NCBI RefSeq assembly: GCF_001507855.1
Contig: NZ_LGEN01000030.1
Location: forward strand, 1 to 42,863
Direction: 5' to 3'
Length of the DNA: 42,863 nt
Source of the DNA: Halomonas sp. 54_146
Lineage (GTDB): Bacteria; Pseudomonadota; Gammaproteobacteria; Pseudomonadales; Halomonadaceae
The notes beneath the pieces were generated by a model. The model saw only the letters and a list, made by a program, of their open reading frames with translations. It was not told where the DNA came from and searched no databases. This document shows, piece after piece, positions 1 through 7,487 of this stretch (positions within the stretch are counted from its first letter, which is position 1; each line of letters begins with the position of its first letter). The position numbers and the translations under genes were made by a program.

Positions 1-96
1 TAGTTGTCGCCTACTATCCTGAATATCAGGGTGAGGCGGTGATCTTCCTACAGAGGACTTCCACCTCATTAGTTCATGCCCATGCTGGGCGTACAC
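1..96 (-). mobile_element. 5' end of a probable group IIC intron (partial)
   Basis: Read on the minus strand, this starts with GTGTACGCCC and continues with AGGTGGAAGTCCTCT, which resembles the conserved domain-I start of bacterial group II introns of class C. The first base lies just past a stable hairpin (101-134), and class C introns are known to insert just downstream of terminator or attC hairpins. Only about 96 nt are visible; the ribozyme core and maturase gene would lie beyond the window edge. The call rests on remembered consensus, so it is moderate. An alternative is unrelated non-coding sequence. Confidence 0.5.
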
Positions 97-100
97 AAAT

Positions 101-134
101 TCTAACGGGCCAGGCATTCGCCTAGCCCGTTAGA
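101..134 (-). terminator. Hairpin terminator of the entericidin gene and intron insertion target
   Basis: Perfect 10-bp arms (TCTAACGGGC at 101-110, its complement at 125-134) enclose a second 4-bp stem, AGGC/GCCT. On the minus strand it lies about 40 nt after the entericidin stop codon and is followed by a short T run (AATTT). The right arm also contains GTTAGAT, which fits the integron attC core GTTRRRY. I see no second attC box pair or cassette array, so terminator is preferred. Confidence 0.6.
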
Positions 135-173
135 TCAACCCAAACTTGGTGGGTAATATCACCGATAGTGCAC

Positions 174-305
174 TTAACTTGCTGCATCCTGAACGGCTTT
201 ACCGCCCTCTTGTACATCCTGACCAGCGCCTGCGATCGTATTGCAACCCGTTAGCACACCCGCCGTCATCAGCAGCATAAAGCTCATGGCCAATAATTTT
301 TTCAT
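174..305 (-). CDS. ecn: Entericidin A/B-type small lipoprotein
   Basis: This 43-residue peptide begins MKKLLAMSFMLLMTAG, has the lipobox LTGC with the lipidated Cys at residue 22, and continues NTIAGAGQDVQEGGKAVQ. That is the typical layout of the entericidin family: a small cell-envelope lipoprotein with a short amphipathic, Gly/Ala-rich tail. A strong AAGGAG ribosome-binding site lies 6 nt before the ATG. A hairpin terminator follows. In enteric bacteria the A/B pair is described as an antidote/toxin couple linked to stationary phase; here only one copy is present, so its physiological role is not implied. Confidence 0.85.
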   Translation of the reverse strand: MKKLLAMSFMLLMTAGVLTGCNTIAGAGQDVQEGGKAVQDAAS

Positions 306-478
306 TTACGTTCTCCTTAACGAGTCATTCAACATCGGAAACTCCACTGGCAACTCAGTTATGCCGCTTGGGAGTTTTTTCAGAGTAACAGCGTTTTTGC
401 AATTACGCTTGCTTTCCCTAAGGTACGTGGTGGCTGCTATGCTAATGGCGCCCTATTAAGCTGCCCGGAGCCTCTCAT

Positions 479-916
479 TTGACCAATTTTGAGCTAGATG
501 AACGTCTTGCCGCCGATACTTTCCCCGTGGCGGACCTGCCCCTTTGCCGCGTGCTGTTAATGAACGACGCACGCTACCCCTGGGCTATTTTAGTGCCACG
601 CCAGGCCGCTATTAGCGAAGTGTTTGAGCTTTCAGCCGCTGACCAGCAGCAGCTTTGGCGTGAAGCCACCCAGCTGGGCGAAGCAATGAAAACCGCACTA
701 GCTGGGGACAAACTGAATATCGCCACATTAGGCAACGTGGTCAGCCAGCTGCATATACACGTTGTTATTCGACGGCACAACGATGCGGCGTGGCCTGCCC
801 CTGTGTGGGGCAATGGTTCTCCCAGCCCCTACGACCTAGATGGCCAGGCTCACATGCGTGCTCAACTGACCGCGCTGGTTCAAGGGTTTGATGACGTTGA
901 TGGCTTTGATGACTAA
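479..916 (+). CDS. HIT-family nucleotide hydrolase-like protein
   Basis: This 145-aa protein carries the histidine-triad signature QLHIHVVIRRHND around residues 96-108. It also has the upstream segment NDARYPWAILVPRQ typical of the small HIT branch common in proteobacteria. HIT proteins hydrolyse or transfer nucleotidyl groups through a His nucleophile; the substrate here cannot be read from sequence. The start is TTG, chosen because a CGGAG ribosome-binding site lies 8 nt upstream and the frame opens directly into the domain. The C-terminal tail repeats FDD (GFDDVDGFDD). It is convergent with the NicO gene, with only 14 bp between the stops and no terminator visible. Confidence 0.85.
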   Translation: MTNFELDERLAADTFPVADLPLCRVLLMNDARYPWAILVPRQAAISEVFELSAADQQQLWREATQLGEAMKTALAGDKLNIATLGNVVSQLHIHVVIRRHNDAAWPAPVWGNGSPSPYDLDGQAHMRAQLTALVQGFDDVDGFDD

Positions 917-930
917 TCGGTAAGCAGCCG

Positions 931-1998
931 CTAGCCGCTCAATGGATGGCTGGATAACGAATGGCTGGATAGCGGGTGACTTTGCCGAGCCGGCGGTTCG
1001 TTAAGAAGCGGCCCGCTAGCTGGCTGCGATACACCCGCAACGCTTAATGACACACCCAGTGCGACAATCAAAGCACCACCGGCTAACGCTACCCAACCCG
1101 TCGCCTTTTGCACGCGGCGGTGGCTGTGCTGCTGTTTGGACAAGCGTTTTTGCGCCCAGTCGCGTGCGAAAATGCTGGCCAGGGCGAGCGCCGACACGGT
1201 CAGCCCAGTCCCCAGCGACATCGCCAACACAGACGCGACACCCACTTCAAGCTGCCCTAGCAGGCTGGCAGCCCCCACCATTAGCACCGCACCGCTACAG
1301 GGGCGCATGCCGATGGCACCTACTGTCATTATGGCCGTGCGCCAGTCCAGCGCCTGCTGGGGTTCGATATGGTGGGCACCACCGCAGCAGTCGCCGTGGC
1401 TGTGTTCATGGCTTTGGCTATGTTCGTGGCTGTGTTCATGGTGATGACGGTGGTGATGGCTATGCGCCGCCTCAGGTTGATGGGCGCGACGCAGCTGCTT
1501 GATCGCTCGCCAGCACAACCATGCCCCAAGCGCGGCGACCAGGAGAAAACTGGCCTGTTCCACCCAGGCCACGCTGCCCATTGCTTGGCGCGTTACCCAG
1601 CCCAAGCCATAAACCAGCACCACGACCAGTGCAATGGCGGTGACACCCTGCAGCAAAGAGGCCGCAAAAGAGAGCCCCAAGGCGCGCTTCACCGCACCGC
1701 CATGGGTGGCTAAGTAGGTCGCTAGCACGGCTTTACCATGCCCCGGCCCCGCCGCATGAAACACCCCATAGGCAAAACTAACGCTCAGTAAGCTCACCCA
1801 GGTTGCCATCGTGGGAGTACGTGACAGTTCGGTAATCGCCAGCGTTAGCGAACGGTGCAAATCGCGCTGCCAACCGAGCAGCTGATAGCTCATGCTCTGA
1901 AACCCACCCTGCCAAACAATGATAAGCACCGCCGCGCCTACCAGCAGTAGACCCAGCATGACTCCTGAATGCCGTAACAAAGGGCGTGTTAAAGACAT
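931..1998 (-). CDS. NicO-family nickel/cobalt transporter
   Basis: This 355-aa polytopic membrane protein has the NicO/RcnA signatures HAAGPGHGKA (residues 81-90) and GMRPCSGA (about 230-237), plus around six hydrophobic segments. The central cytoplasmic loop (about 173-210) is very rich in histidine, ending HGDCCGG, as expected for a Ni/Co/Zn-sensing or binding loop. It is probably the last gene of an operon with the DUF1007 protein and two lipoproteins, since NicO and DUF1007 genes often occur side by side. Direction of transport (uptake or efflux) and the exact metal are not decided by sequence. The C-terminus carries three copies of an HPLSS-like pentapeptide that come from a 15-bp tandem duplication. 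Confidence 0.85.
   Translation of the reverse strand: MSLTRPLLRHSGVMLGLLLVGAAVLIIVWQGGFQSMSYQLLGWQRDLHRSLTLAITELSRTPTMATWVSLLSVSFAYGVFHAAGPGHGKAVLATYLATHGGAVKRALGLSFAASLLQGVTAIALVVVLVYGLGWVTRQAMGSVAWVEQASFLLVAALGAWLCWRAIKQLRRAHQPEAAHSHHHRHHHEHSHEHSQSHEHSHGDCCGGAHHIEPQQALDWRTAIMTVGAIGMRPCSGAVLMVGAASLLGQLEVGVASVLAMSLGTGLTVSALALASIFARDWAQKRLSKQQHSHRRVQKATGWVALAGGALIVALGVSLSVAGVSQPASGPLLNEPPARQSHPLSSHSLSSHPLSG
937..978. repeat. 15-bp tandem duplication in the NicO 3' end
   Basis: Two full units (949-963 and 964-978, both starting GCTGGATA) follow a shortened 12-bp unit (937-948). They are in frame and give the C-terminal tail HPLSS-HSLSS-HPLSG. This is one of a dozen such micro-duplications in the chromosomal half. 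Confidence 0.75.
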
Positions 1999-2024
1999 CT
2001 TACCGCTCCAAATTGCGCGAAAGG

Positions 2025-2072
2025 TTATAAAGTAATCGAGTTATAAAGTGATCGTGTTATAAAGTAACACAG
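2025..2072. repeat. 16-bp x3 tandem repeat between DUF1007 gene and nicO
   Basis: Three adjacent 16-mers each start TTATAAAGT and diverge slightly at their ends. They fill about half of the gap between the DUF1007 stop codon and the NicO start. The repeated TTATAAAG is AT-rich and could include promoter-like -10 elements on either strand; no function can be assigned. Confidence 0.85.
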
Positions 2073-2095
2073 CATTATCTGCTTTTGGATAGCCG

Positions 2096-2797
2096 CTAAC
2101 GGCAATCTACTTGGCCCGTTTCTGTAAAATAGCGCCCCAAACCAGGCTCACCGCTTTCGTCTTTATCGAGCATTGCGGCTCGCATCACCACCTCAGGATC
2201 AGGGTCGGCGGGGAGAATATCCAGCTCACAGGCAGGCTCACCGTGAAGGATCAACGCCTCTTCCCGCGGCTGACCGCCCTCTTCTTCATGCACCACTTCG
2301 ATGTAGTAGGTGGGGTCGAACACCTGATAGGACAGCAGCGCGCCAGCCAGCGGTTGCGGTGTCTCCAGCGGCAGAATAAACATAAAAGTCAGCCGTCCAT
2401 CGCGCTCCATAGCGGTATATTCACTCACTTCACCCAACGCCTGAAGTTCGCCGTTAATACTCACTTCGGTTAAATAGTGCTGCTCAGCAAGATTATCGCG
2501 AATATCTTTACCCAGCTGGTCCAGCCCCTGCTCAATGCTTGCGTTCTCTACCCGCTGTAACTCTTCAAAAACCACCAGGCTATAAAAAGGGTCCATCCGC
2601 CACGTTTGGTGCAAGCCGCTAACCACGCCGTTGTCATCGGTGATGACTCGAACACTGAGATCGATCCAACCGTGCGGGTGGGCGCTGACCTTAGGGCTAA
2701 CCACTAAGCTACCCATACTGACGGCCAACATTAAGATGGCGCTCTTGCTCTTACTCATTCCCTTTTTATCCGCCTCCTTTTTATCCGCTCCCCTCAT
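2096..2797 (-). CDS. DUF1007-family periplasmic protein
   Basis: This 233-aa protein has a signal sequence that ends VSA-HPHGWIDL at about residue 39. The mature His-containing N-terminus HPHGWIDL is characteristic of DUF1007. Such proteins are exported and commonly paired with NicO transporters, where a metal-handling role is suspected but not established. The start at 2797 is preferred: AGGAG lies 7 nt upstream and the ATG overlaps the previous stop as ATGA. A second ATG at 2758 is possible and would remove the 13-residue leader MRGADKKEADKKG. That leader is encoded by a 15-bp tandem duplication. Confidence 0.8.
   Translation of the reverse strand: MRGADKKEADKKGMSKSKSAILMLAVSMGSLVVSPKVSAHPHGWIDLSVRVITDDNGVVSGLHQTWRMDPFYSLVVFEELQRVENASIEQGLDQLGKDIRDNLAEQHYLTEVSINGELQALGEVSEYTAMERDGRLTFMFILPLETPQPLAGALLSYQVFDPTYYIEVVHEEEGGQPREEALILHGEPACELDILPADPDPEVVMRAAMLDKDESGEPGLGRYFTETGQVDCR
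2763..2792. repeat. 15-bp x2 tandem duplication at the DUF1007 5' end
   Basis: Two copies of TTTTTATCCGC plus 4 bases (13 of 15 positions identical) encode ADKKE-ADKKG on the minus strand. The duplication also duplicates a purine-rich ribosome-binding-like stretch between the two candidate start codons. Confidence 0.75.
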
Positions 2798-3168
2798 GGT
2801 GCAACTCCTAATTTATGCTGCAAGGCGACAAGCCAAGGATCTAACAAATAAGGTGGCAATGGCTGATTGCCTCTCAGCGCCGAGACACGCACTAGGCTAC
2901 CGCTACCCGCATCACTCACCTGTAGCTGCAGCCGGTACTCCGGCCAGCGAGCAAGCGCTGCTTCAGCCCGCCCCAGCGAAAGGTCTGCATGGCGCACCAC
3001 ATAGCCCTGCTCAATCATCAATTCAACGGCTTCACGAAACGTCGCTTCTGAAGAGGTGGCGTAAACAAGCTCACGAGACTCCAGTGGCACCGATGTGGCG
3101 CAGCCGGCTAACCCTCCGAGCAGGCTCAGCAGTAACCACACTCGAACAGAACGAAAACGCAGGTTCAT
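2794..3168 (-). CDS. Predicted outer-membrane lipoprotein of unknown function
   Basis: This 124-aa protein has a signal peptide and the lipobox LAGC (Cys at residue 23), so it is almost certainly lipidated. The mature part is mixed alpha/beta, with an AVELMIEQGYVVRHADLSLG stretch reminiscent of small proteins that handle a single folded domain of about 90 residues. No family was recognised. It overlaps both neighbours by the 4-nt ATGA arrangement, so it is translationally coupled in a four-gene operon with another lipoprotein upstream and the DUF1007 and NicO genes downstream. A role in envelope metal handling is only a guess from context. Confidence 0.7.
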   Translation of the reverse strand: MNLRFRSVRVWLLLSLLGGLAGCATSVPLESRELVYATSSEATFREAVELMIEQGYVVRHADLSLGRAEAALARWPEYRLQLQVSDAGSGSLVRVSALRGNQPLPPYLLDPWLVALQHKLGVAP

Positions 3169-3725
3169 AACGGCCTCACTGATGCGGGTATGCTTTGCTC
3201 AACACTCGTTTGAAAGCGCTGACAGAAATCGTCGTTGCTGGCACTGTAGGATTCGCGCAGGTCGCCCAAATGATCAAAGCGGCGAATATCTCGGGAAATG
3301 CGGATATGCCCTTCGCTCACTAATAGCGAGACACGCTCCACCTCCACAGGCTGTTGGCCAATGCCGCCACCAAAACCAATGCCGCCAAAACCGACACCAA
3401 TACCCGAACGGCCTCCGCCCACGCCCACCCCACCAAATACGCGCATTCCACGGCCATAGCCATACGCATTGTCGTAGGGGTCATAGTAGCCGTGCAGCGG
3501 TCGCTCCCGGCTGGCGCTAACCAGGCCTAATGCGGTATCGGTAGAGTTTAGCGAAAAGCCCCATTCGGTTAACACATCAACGCTGATATCTAGCGCCGCC
3601 TCCGTTGAAACGGGAAAGTAGCACGCCGCCGCAGGCGCTGGCTCAGCTTGCGGCAAGCGATCAGGAACCACCTGGCAGCCAGCAAGCGCCAACAGGCAGG
3701 TAAAGCTTATCAGTATCGACTTCAT
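3165..3725 (-). CDS. Predicted lipoprotein with glycine-rich segment
   Basis: This 186-aa protein starts MKSILISFTCLLALAGC, a type II signal peptide with Cys at residue 17. Its middle part (about residues 75-120) is an unusual glycine-rich stretch (GVGVGGGRSGIGVGFGG) that looks flexible or beta-repeat-like. The flanking parts (CYFPVSTEAALDISVDVLTEWGF and ISRDIRRFDHLGDLRESYSASNDDFC) resemble the short alpha/beta domain of the next lipoprotein (STEAALDISVDVLTEWGF versus SEATFREAVELMIEQGY), so the two may be distant paralogues. It is first in the operon. Function unknown. Confidence 0.7.
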   Translation of the reverse strand: MKSILISFTCLLALAGCQVVPDRLPQAEPAPAAACYFPVSTEAALDISVDVLTEWGFSLNSTDTALGLVSASRERPLHGYYDPYDNAYGYGRGMRVFGGVGVGGGRSGIGVGFGGIGFGGGIGQQPVEVERVSLLVSEGHIRISRDIRRFDHLGDLRESYSASNDDFCQRFQTSVEQSIPASVRPL

Positions 3726-3823
3726 GTTAGATCCTCTAACGGGCGAGGCCGCTGGTTTACTGCCGGCTAGCGCGCTAAGCTCGCCAACGATGGCCGTATG
3801 TAATGACAGTAGTTTACAAAGAA

Positions 3824-3866
3824 CGTTGTGAAGAAAACGCTCTGAAAAAAACCGTTCTGAAAAATC
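3824..3866. repeat. 14/15-bp tandem repeat in the glycerate kinase 5' leader
   Basis: Three units follow the pattern CG(T/C)T(G/C)TGAA(G/A)AAAA (3824-3837, 3838-3852, 3853-3866). A fourth, degenerate unit (CGCTTTGTGGA) runs into the ribosome-binding site GGAG of the kinase gene. Confidence 0.65.
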
Positions 3867-3887
3867 CGCTTTGTGGAGATCGTGCCA

Positions 3888-5021
3888 ATGAATGTGTTGC
3901 TCTGCCCCGACAGTTTTAAAGATGCGCTGAGCGCACCAGAGGCCGCTGCAGCGATGGCGCGGGGCGTGCAGCGCGCAGCCCCTGATGCCAACGTGCAGGC
4001 CTGCCCCTTGGCTGACGGTGGCGAAGGCAGCTTAGAAGCATTGATCGCCGCAACGGGTGCCGAACGACGCCAACTGCGCGTGCAAGATGCCCTGGGGCGG
4101 CCGCGTCAAGCTACCTGGGGCTGGCTGGGTGAACAGCGTACCGCGTTTATTGAACTGGCAGAAGCCAGCGGCTTACAACACCTGGCAAACCACGAGCGCA
4201 GCGCTTTAACCACTTCAACGTTTGGCGTCGGCGAACTGCTGCTGGCAGCGCTGGACCAAGGTGCTAACAAAGCCTTATTGCTGCTCGGCGGCAGCGCGAC
4301 TAACGATGGCGGTGCCGGCATGCTGCAAGCGCTGGGTGCCCGCTTGTTAGATCAACACGGCAAACCGCTGCCCCCTGGCGGCGCAGCACTTAGCCAACTG
4401 GAAAGCCTAGCGCTAGATGAGCTAGACCCGCGCTTAGCAGACCTACGCCTGGAAGCCGCCGTTGACGTTGATAACCCGCTGCTGGGTGAGCGGGGTGCCA
4501 GCGCGGTGTTTGGCCCGCAAAAAGGTGCCTCATCAGAACAGGTCGAACAGCTGGATCGCGCGCTGAAACGCTTTGCCGACATGACTGCCCAGGCAGTCGG
4601 TCACGACTATCGAGAGCTGCCAGGCGCAGGCGCTGCTGGCGGCATGGGGTTTGCCGCGCGGGCGTTTTTAAAGGCCACCTTAAAACCTGGCATTGAGATG
4701 ATTATGCAGCAAACCGATATGGCCACCCTGCTGGCGAACGCTGACGTGGTGATTACCGGCGAGGGGCGCTTGGATGGCCAAAGCCTGGCGGGCAAGACAC
4801 CGATTGGCGTTGCCCGCGCTGCGCAGCGTCTTAATAAGCCCGTTATTGTGCTGGCGGGTAGCCTGGGCAATGGCTGGCAAGCCTGCTTTAACGAAGGCGT
4901 AACGGCCGCCTTTGCCCTGGCCGACGGCCCCATAAGCTTAGAAGAAGCCCTGCCACGTACCGCCGAATTGCTGGAAGCGCGCTGTGAAAGCCTGCTTCGG
5001 TTATGGGTAGCCGCCGATTAA
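3888..5021 (+). CDS. glxK: Glycerate kinase (GlxK/GarK family)
   Basis: This 377-aa protein begins MNVLLCPDSFKDALSA and contains the family blocks ADGGEGSLEAL, GGSATNDGGAGMLQALGARLLD and GEGRLDGQSLAGKTP. These identify the type-1 glycerate kinase family, cytosolic enzymes that use ATP to phosphorylate D-glycerate and feed it into lower glycolysis. Family members make 2-phosphoglycerate. The start at 3888 is chosen because GGAG lies 9 nt upstream and the conserved N-terminus begins here; an in-frame GTG at 3873 would add MEIVP without its own ribosome-binding site. It is monocistronic and divergent from the lipoprotein operon. Confidence 0.93.
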   Translation: MNVLLCPDSFKDALSAPEAAAAMARGVQRAAPDANVQACPLADGGEGSLEALIAATGAERRQLRVQDALGRPRQATWGWLGEQRTAFIELAEASGLQHLANHERSALTTSTFGVGELLLAALDQGANKALLLLGGSATNDGGAGMLQALGARLLDQHGKPLPPGGAALSQLESLALDELDPRLADLRLEAAVDVDNPLLGERGASAVFGPQKGASSEQVEQLDRALKRFADMTAQAVGHDYRELPGAGAAGGMGFAARAFLKATLKPGIEMIMQQTDMATLLANADVVITGEGRLDGQSLAGKTPIGVARAAQRLNKPVIVLAGSLGNGWQACFNEGVTAAFALADGPISLEEALPRTAELLEARCESLLRLWVAAD

Positions 5022-5040
5022 ACCACGTTTTTCTTGCTGT

Positions 5041-5126
5041 CTTCGAAAAACCAGACTTCGAAAACCAGTCTTCGAAAACCAGACTTCGAAAACCAGACTT
5101 CGAAAACCAGACTTCGAAAAACCAGA
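5041..5126. repeat. Six-unit 14/15-bp tandem array with TTCGAA cores
   Basis: Six nearly identical units of CTTCGAAAACCAGA start at 5041, 5056, 5070, 5084, 5098 and 5112; the first and last have one extra A. Each unit contains the palindrome TTCGAA. The array lies 19 bp after the glycerate kinase stop codon. There are no spacers, so it is not CRISPR. A related 12-bp triplet (TTCGAAGACCAG) occurs at 17615-17650 in front of the ferric ABC ATPase gene. Confidence 0.95.
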
Positions 5127-5258
5127 CCTTGAAAAAGCCCTGCACCACCAGCATGTACTATCGAACGTACAGTTATAAGTATGTTATAAAAGCTTCTGTA
5201 AGAATTTTTAACAGCAAGCAAAAGGTAAACAAATAATGTCATGGCGCTATCGTGACAA

Positions 5259-5278
5259 TGCAAAAAACTTGTTTTGCA
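5259..5278. promoter_or_regulatory. Inverted repeat upstream of dps, candidate operator
   Basis: TGCAAAA (5259-5265) and TTTTGCA (5272-5278) form a perfect 7-bp inverted repeat with a 6-bp spacer. The outer bases GACAA/TGTC extend the symmetry imperfectly. It overlaps the putative -35 region of dps, so a repressor or activator site is likely. The regulator cannot be named; dps genes are usually controlled by OxyR, Fur, or starvation regulators. Confidence 0.5.
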
Positions 5279-5354
5279 CAATGTCTCAGGCGCTCTATTC
5301 TGAATGACACGCACTCACCGCCGCGTTTAGTGGCACCCAAAAGGGAGGCAGGAC

Positions 5355-5831
5355 ATGTCCGACACTAATAGCATTGGTCTACACGAAGGTAGCGCTACCG
5401 AGCTCGCTGAAAAACTTAACCATCTGTTAGCCAACTACCAGATTTTTTACATGAACGTGCGCGGCTACCACTGGAACGTTCGGGGTAGCGATTTTTTTGA
5501 GCTGCACGCCAAATTTGAAGAGTTTTACACCGATCTACTGACCAAAGTGGACGAAGTGGCCGAGCGCATTCTGACCCTGGGCCATAAGCCGGTGCACGCT
5601 TACAGCGACTACGTAACGTTGTCGCGCATCAAAGAGGATAAAGATGTCCACGATGGCAAAACCTGCGTTAAAGGCGTGCTGAAAGGCTATCAAACCCTCA
5701 TCGAGCTGCAGCGCGAACTGCTGTCGATAGCGTCAGACGCCGACGATGAAGGCACCGCCGCTCAAGCGGGTGACTACATTCGCGAGCAGGAAAAAACCAT
5801 CTGGATGCTCAACGCCTATTTAAGCAAGTAG
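5355..5831 (+). CDS. dps: Dps-family DNA-binding ferritin
   Basis: This 158-aa protein is the usual length for Dps, the dodecameric mini-ferritin that oxidises Fe(II) with peroxide, stores iron and protects DNA in stress. The inter-subunit ferroxidase ligands are visible by alignment to E. coli Dps: H39 (YHWNVRG), H51 (ELHAKFEEFY), E55, D66 and E70 (KVDEVAER). The N-terminal tail is short and not Lys-rich, so direct DNA binding may be weaker than in E. coli. A GGGAGG ribosome-binding site precedes the ATG, and a strong terminator follows. Confidence 0.95.
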   Translation: MSDTNSIGLHEGSATELAEKLNHLLANYQIFYMNVRGYHWNVRGSDFFELHAKFEEFYTDLLTKVDEVAERILTLGHKPVHAYSDYVTLSRIKEDKDVHDGKTCVKGVLKGYQTLIELQRELLSIASDADDEGTAAQAGDYIREQEKTIWMLNAYLSK

Positions 5832-5870
5832 GTATTTAAGTAAGTACGTATTTAAGCGTGCACGTATTTA
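5817..5870. repeat. 16-bp tandem repeat starting in the dps stop-codon region
   Basis: Units beginning TATTTAAG start at 5817, 5833 and 5849, followed by a partial fourth unit. The first unit contains the last three codons and the stop of dps (YLSK), so the array looks like repeated duplication of the gene's 3' end. Confidence 0.85.
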
Positions 5871-5897
5871 GCGGACTAACAGCCGTCGATACGTCAA

Positions 5898-5926
5898 ACG
5901 GCACCCACTCGGGGTGCCGTTTTTTT
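5898..5926 (+). terminator. Rho-independent terminator of dps
   Basis: ACGGCACCC (5898-5906) pairs perfectly with GGGTGCCGT (5912-5920) across a 5-nt loop, followed by seven T residues. It separates dps from the convergent pepD gene. Confidence 0.95.
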
Positions 5927-5930
5927 ATGC

Positions 5931-5975
5931 GCTAGATTTTTAAGAGCTAGATTCTTAAGGGCTAGATTCTTAAGA
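5931..5975. repeat. 15-bp x3 tandem repeat between dps terminator and pepD
   Basis: Three units of GCTAGATTCTTAAGR (5931, 5946 and 5961) lie directly after the dps terminator. The first differs at one base (TTTTTAAGA). Confidence 0.95.
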
Positions 5976-6007
5976 ACCAGCTTAATGCGGCGCGTTCACG
6001 CTGAACG

Positions 6008-7474
6008 TTAGCGCTGCTTTGCAAGATCCTCCATCAACGCCCGCAGCATTAACCAAAACTCTTCCACCGAAGCGAGTTCCACACGTTCATCCGGCGAGTG
6101 GGCGCCGCGAATTAGCGGGCCAAACGAAATCATGTCCAGCTGTGGGTACTTGCTGCCAAGAATGCCGCACTCAAGCCCCGCGTGAATCACCTTTACTTCC
6201 GGCTCACGACCCAGCAGCGCCGCATGGCGTGCTTTAAAGGTGGCTAATAGATCACCATCGGGATTAGGTGCCCACCCTGGGTAGCCGTTTGCCACTTTCA
6301 CTCGCGCACCAATCAAACCAAACAGGGCTTTAAAGCGGTCCGCCATGGCCACCACCGCACTATCGTGCAGCGAGCGCACCAGCGCACACAGGTGCAGCCG
6401 CCCGTTCTCAAGGCTTAGCACGCCCAGGTTATTGGAGGTTTCCACTACGCCCGGCACATCGGCACTCATACGTTCGACCCCGCAAGGTGCCGCATGCAGT
6501 GCGGCCAGCAGCATAGCGCTGGCATCCAGCGTTAGCGCCTCGCCAGCAGGTGTTTCTGATAAGCGTTGAGCGCTGATAGCAAGGCCGCTATCGCCGCTAC
6601 CTAGCTCTTTACGCAGGATGGTTTCCAGCCCGGCGACAGCCACCAGCGCGGCGTCTACTTCATCAGCAGGTAGCGCCACTTGCGCAAACGCTTCGCGAGG
6701 GATCGCGTTGCGCAGTGTACCGCCGTGATAGCTAATCAAGCGCGCATCAAACGCTTCCAGCGAGCGTAACACCCTGACCAACAACCGATTGGCGTTACCC
6801 AGCGGCTGATGGATATCCATGCCGGAGTGGCCGCCTTTTAAACCCGTTAGGGCAATATCGATCACCTGTTCGTGATCACCAACAGCGCTACTGGGCAGTT
6901 GGGCATCCACTTCCACATCGGCCCCACCGGCGCAGCCAATATACACCTGGCCACGATCTTCGCTGTCCAGATTGAGCAGCAGCGAGCCCTCTAGCCAGTT
7001 CTCTGCCAGGTTCAGAGCGCCACCCATGGAGGTCTCTTCTTCCAAAGTGAACAGCGCTTCTAATGGCCCGTGGCGTAACTCAGGGTCTTCTAGCACGGCT
7101 AAAATGGCCGCGACGCCCAGGCCATTATCGGCCCCCAGCGTGGTGCCATCGGCGTGCAGCCAGCCATCGGCGACATAGGTGCTGATCGGGTCGCGGGTGA
7201 AATCATGGGAATGACCGCTATTGGCTTGGGCGACCATGTCCAAGTGGCCTTGCAGCACTACACCGGGTGCCTGTTCGCAGCCTGGGGAAGCGGGTTTACG
7301 AATGCGTAAATTACCGAAGGCGTCGCGGTCGTGAGCGAACCCTTGGGTGTCGGCCCAGCGTTCCAGGGTAGCAACGAGTGCCGCCTCATGCCCAGAGGGG
7401 CGCGGCGTATTACAAAGCGTTCGAAAGTGGTGCCAAACTAAAGAAGGCTCCAGCGCGTCAAGATGTGCGTTCAT
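6008..7474 (-). CDS. pepD: Aminoacyl-histidine dipeptidase (PepD)
   Basis: This 488-aa member of the M20 family is of typical PepD length (about 485). The di-zinc site is visible: GHLDMV (H77, D79), TTLGADNGLG (bridging D116), LEEETSMGG (catalytic Glu, metal Glu) and HAGLECGIL near the C-terminus. It hydrolyses Xaa-His dipeptides such as carnosine, and other dipeptides, in the cytosol. It follows tmcA on the same strand with a 13-bp gap, so the two are probably co-transcribed. Confidence 0.95.
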   Translation of the reverse strand: MNAHLDALEPSLVWHHFRTLCNTPRPSGHEAALVATLERWADTQGFAHDRDAFGNLRIRKPASPGCEQAPGVVLQGHLDMVAQANSGHSHDFTRDPISTYVADGWLHADGTTLGADNGLGVAAILAVLEDPELRHGPLEALFTLEEETSMGGALNLAENWLEGSLLLNLDSEDRGQVYIGCAGGADVEVDAQLPSSAVGDHEQVIDIALTGLKGGHSGMDIHQPLGNANRLLVRVLRSLEAFDARLISYHGGTLRNAIPREAFAQVALPADEVDAALVAVAGLETILRKELGSGDSGLAISAQRLSETPAGEALTLDASAMLLAALHAAPCGVERMSADVPGVVETSNNLGVLSLENGRLHLCALVRSLHDSAVVAMADRFKALFGLIGARVKVANGYPGWAPNPDGDLLATFKARHAALLGREPEVKVIHAGLECGILGSKYPQLDMISFGPLIRGAHSPDERVELASVEEFWLMLRALMEDLAKQR

Positions 7475-7487
7475 TAAAGGCTCTTCG

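Larger units (their letters stand above)
5022..5354. other. 333-bp intergenic region between glxK and dps
   Basis: It holds the TTCGAA tandem array, then about 130 bp of AT-rich sequence without a convincing gene, then an inverted repeat at 5259-5278 and a possible promoter for dps. That promoter would be TTGCAC, 16 bp, TATTCT, ending near 5302. A GGGAGG ribosome-binding site precedes the dps ATG. No RNA gene was recognised. Confidence 0.5.

Noticed and set aside
101..134. attC site of an integron cassette
   Set aside because: One side fits GTTRRRY, but the opposite R box is off by one base and no second attC, cassette array or integron integrase is visible; terminator explains it better.
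241..459. 72-codon reading frame on the plus strand
   Set aside because: Its first part is the antisense of the entericidin gene, it has no ribosome-binding site and no family resemblance.
887..913. 18-bp duplication at the HIT gene 3' end
   Set aside because: Only 9 bp (TTTGATGAC) are identical between copies; too weak to count with the other tandem duplications.
5041..5126. Possible CRISPR array
   Set aside because: Units are 14-15 bp and directly adjacent, with no spacers and no cas genes nearby; a simple tandem array.
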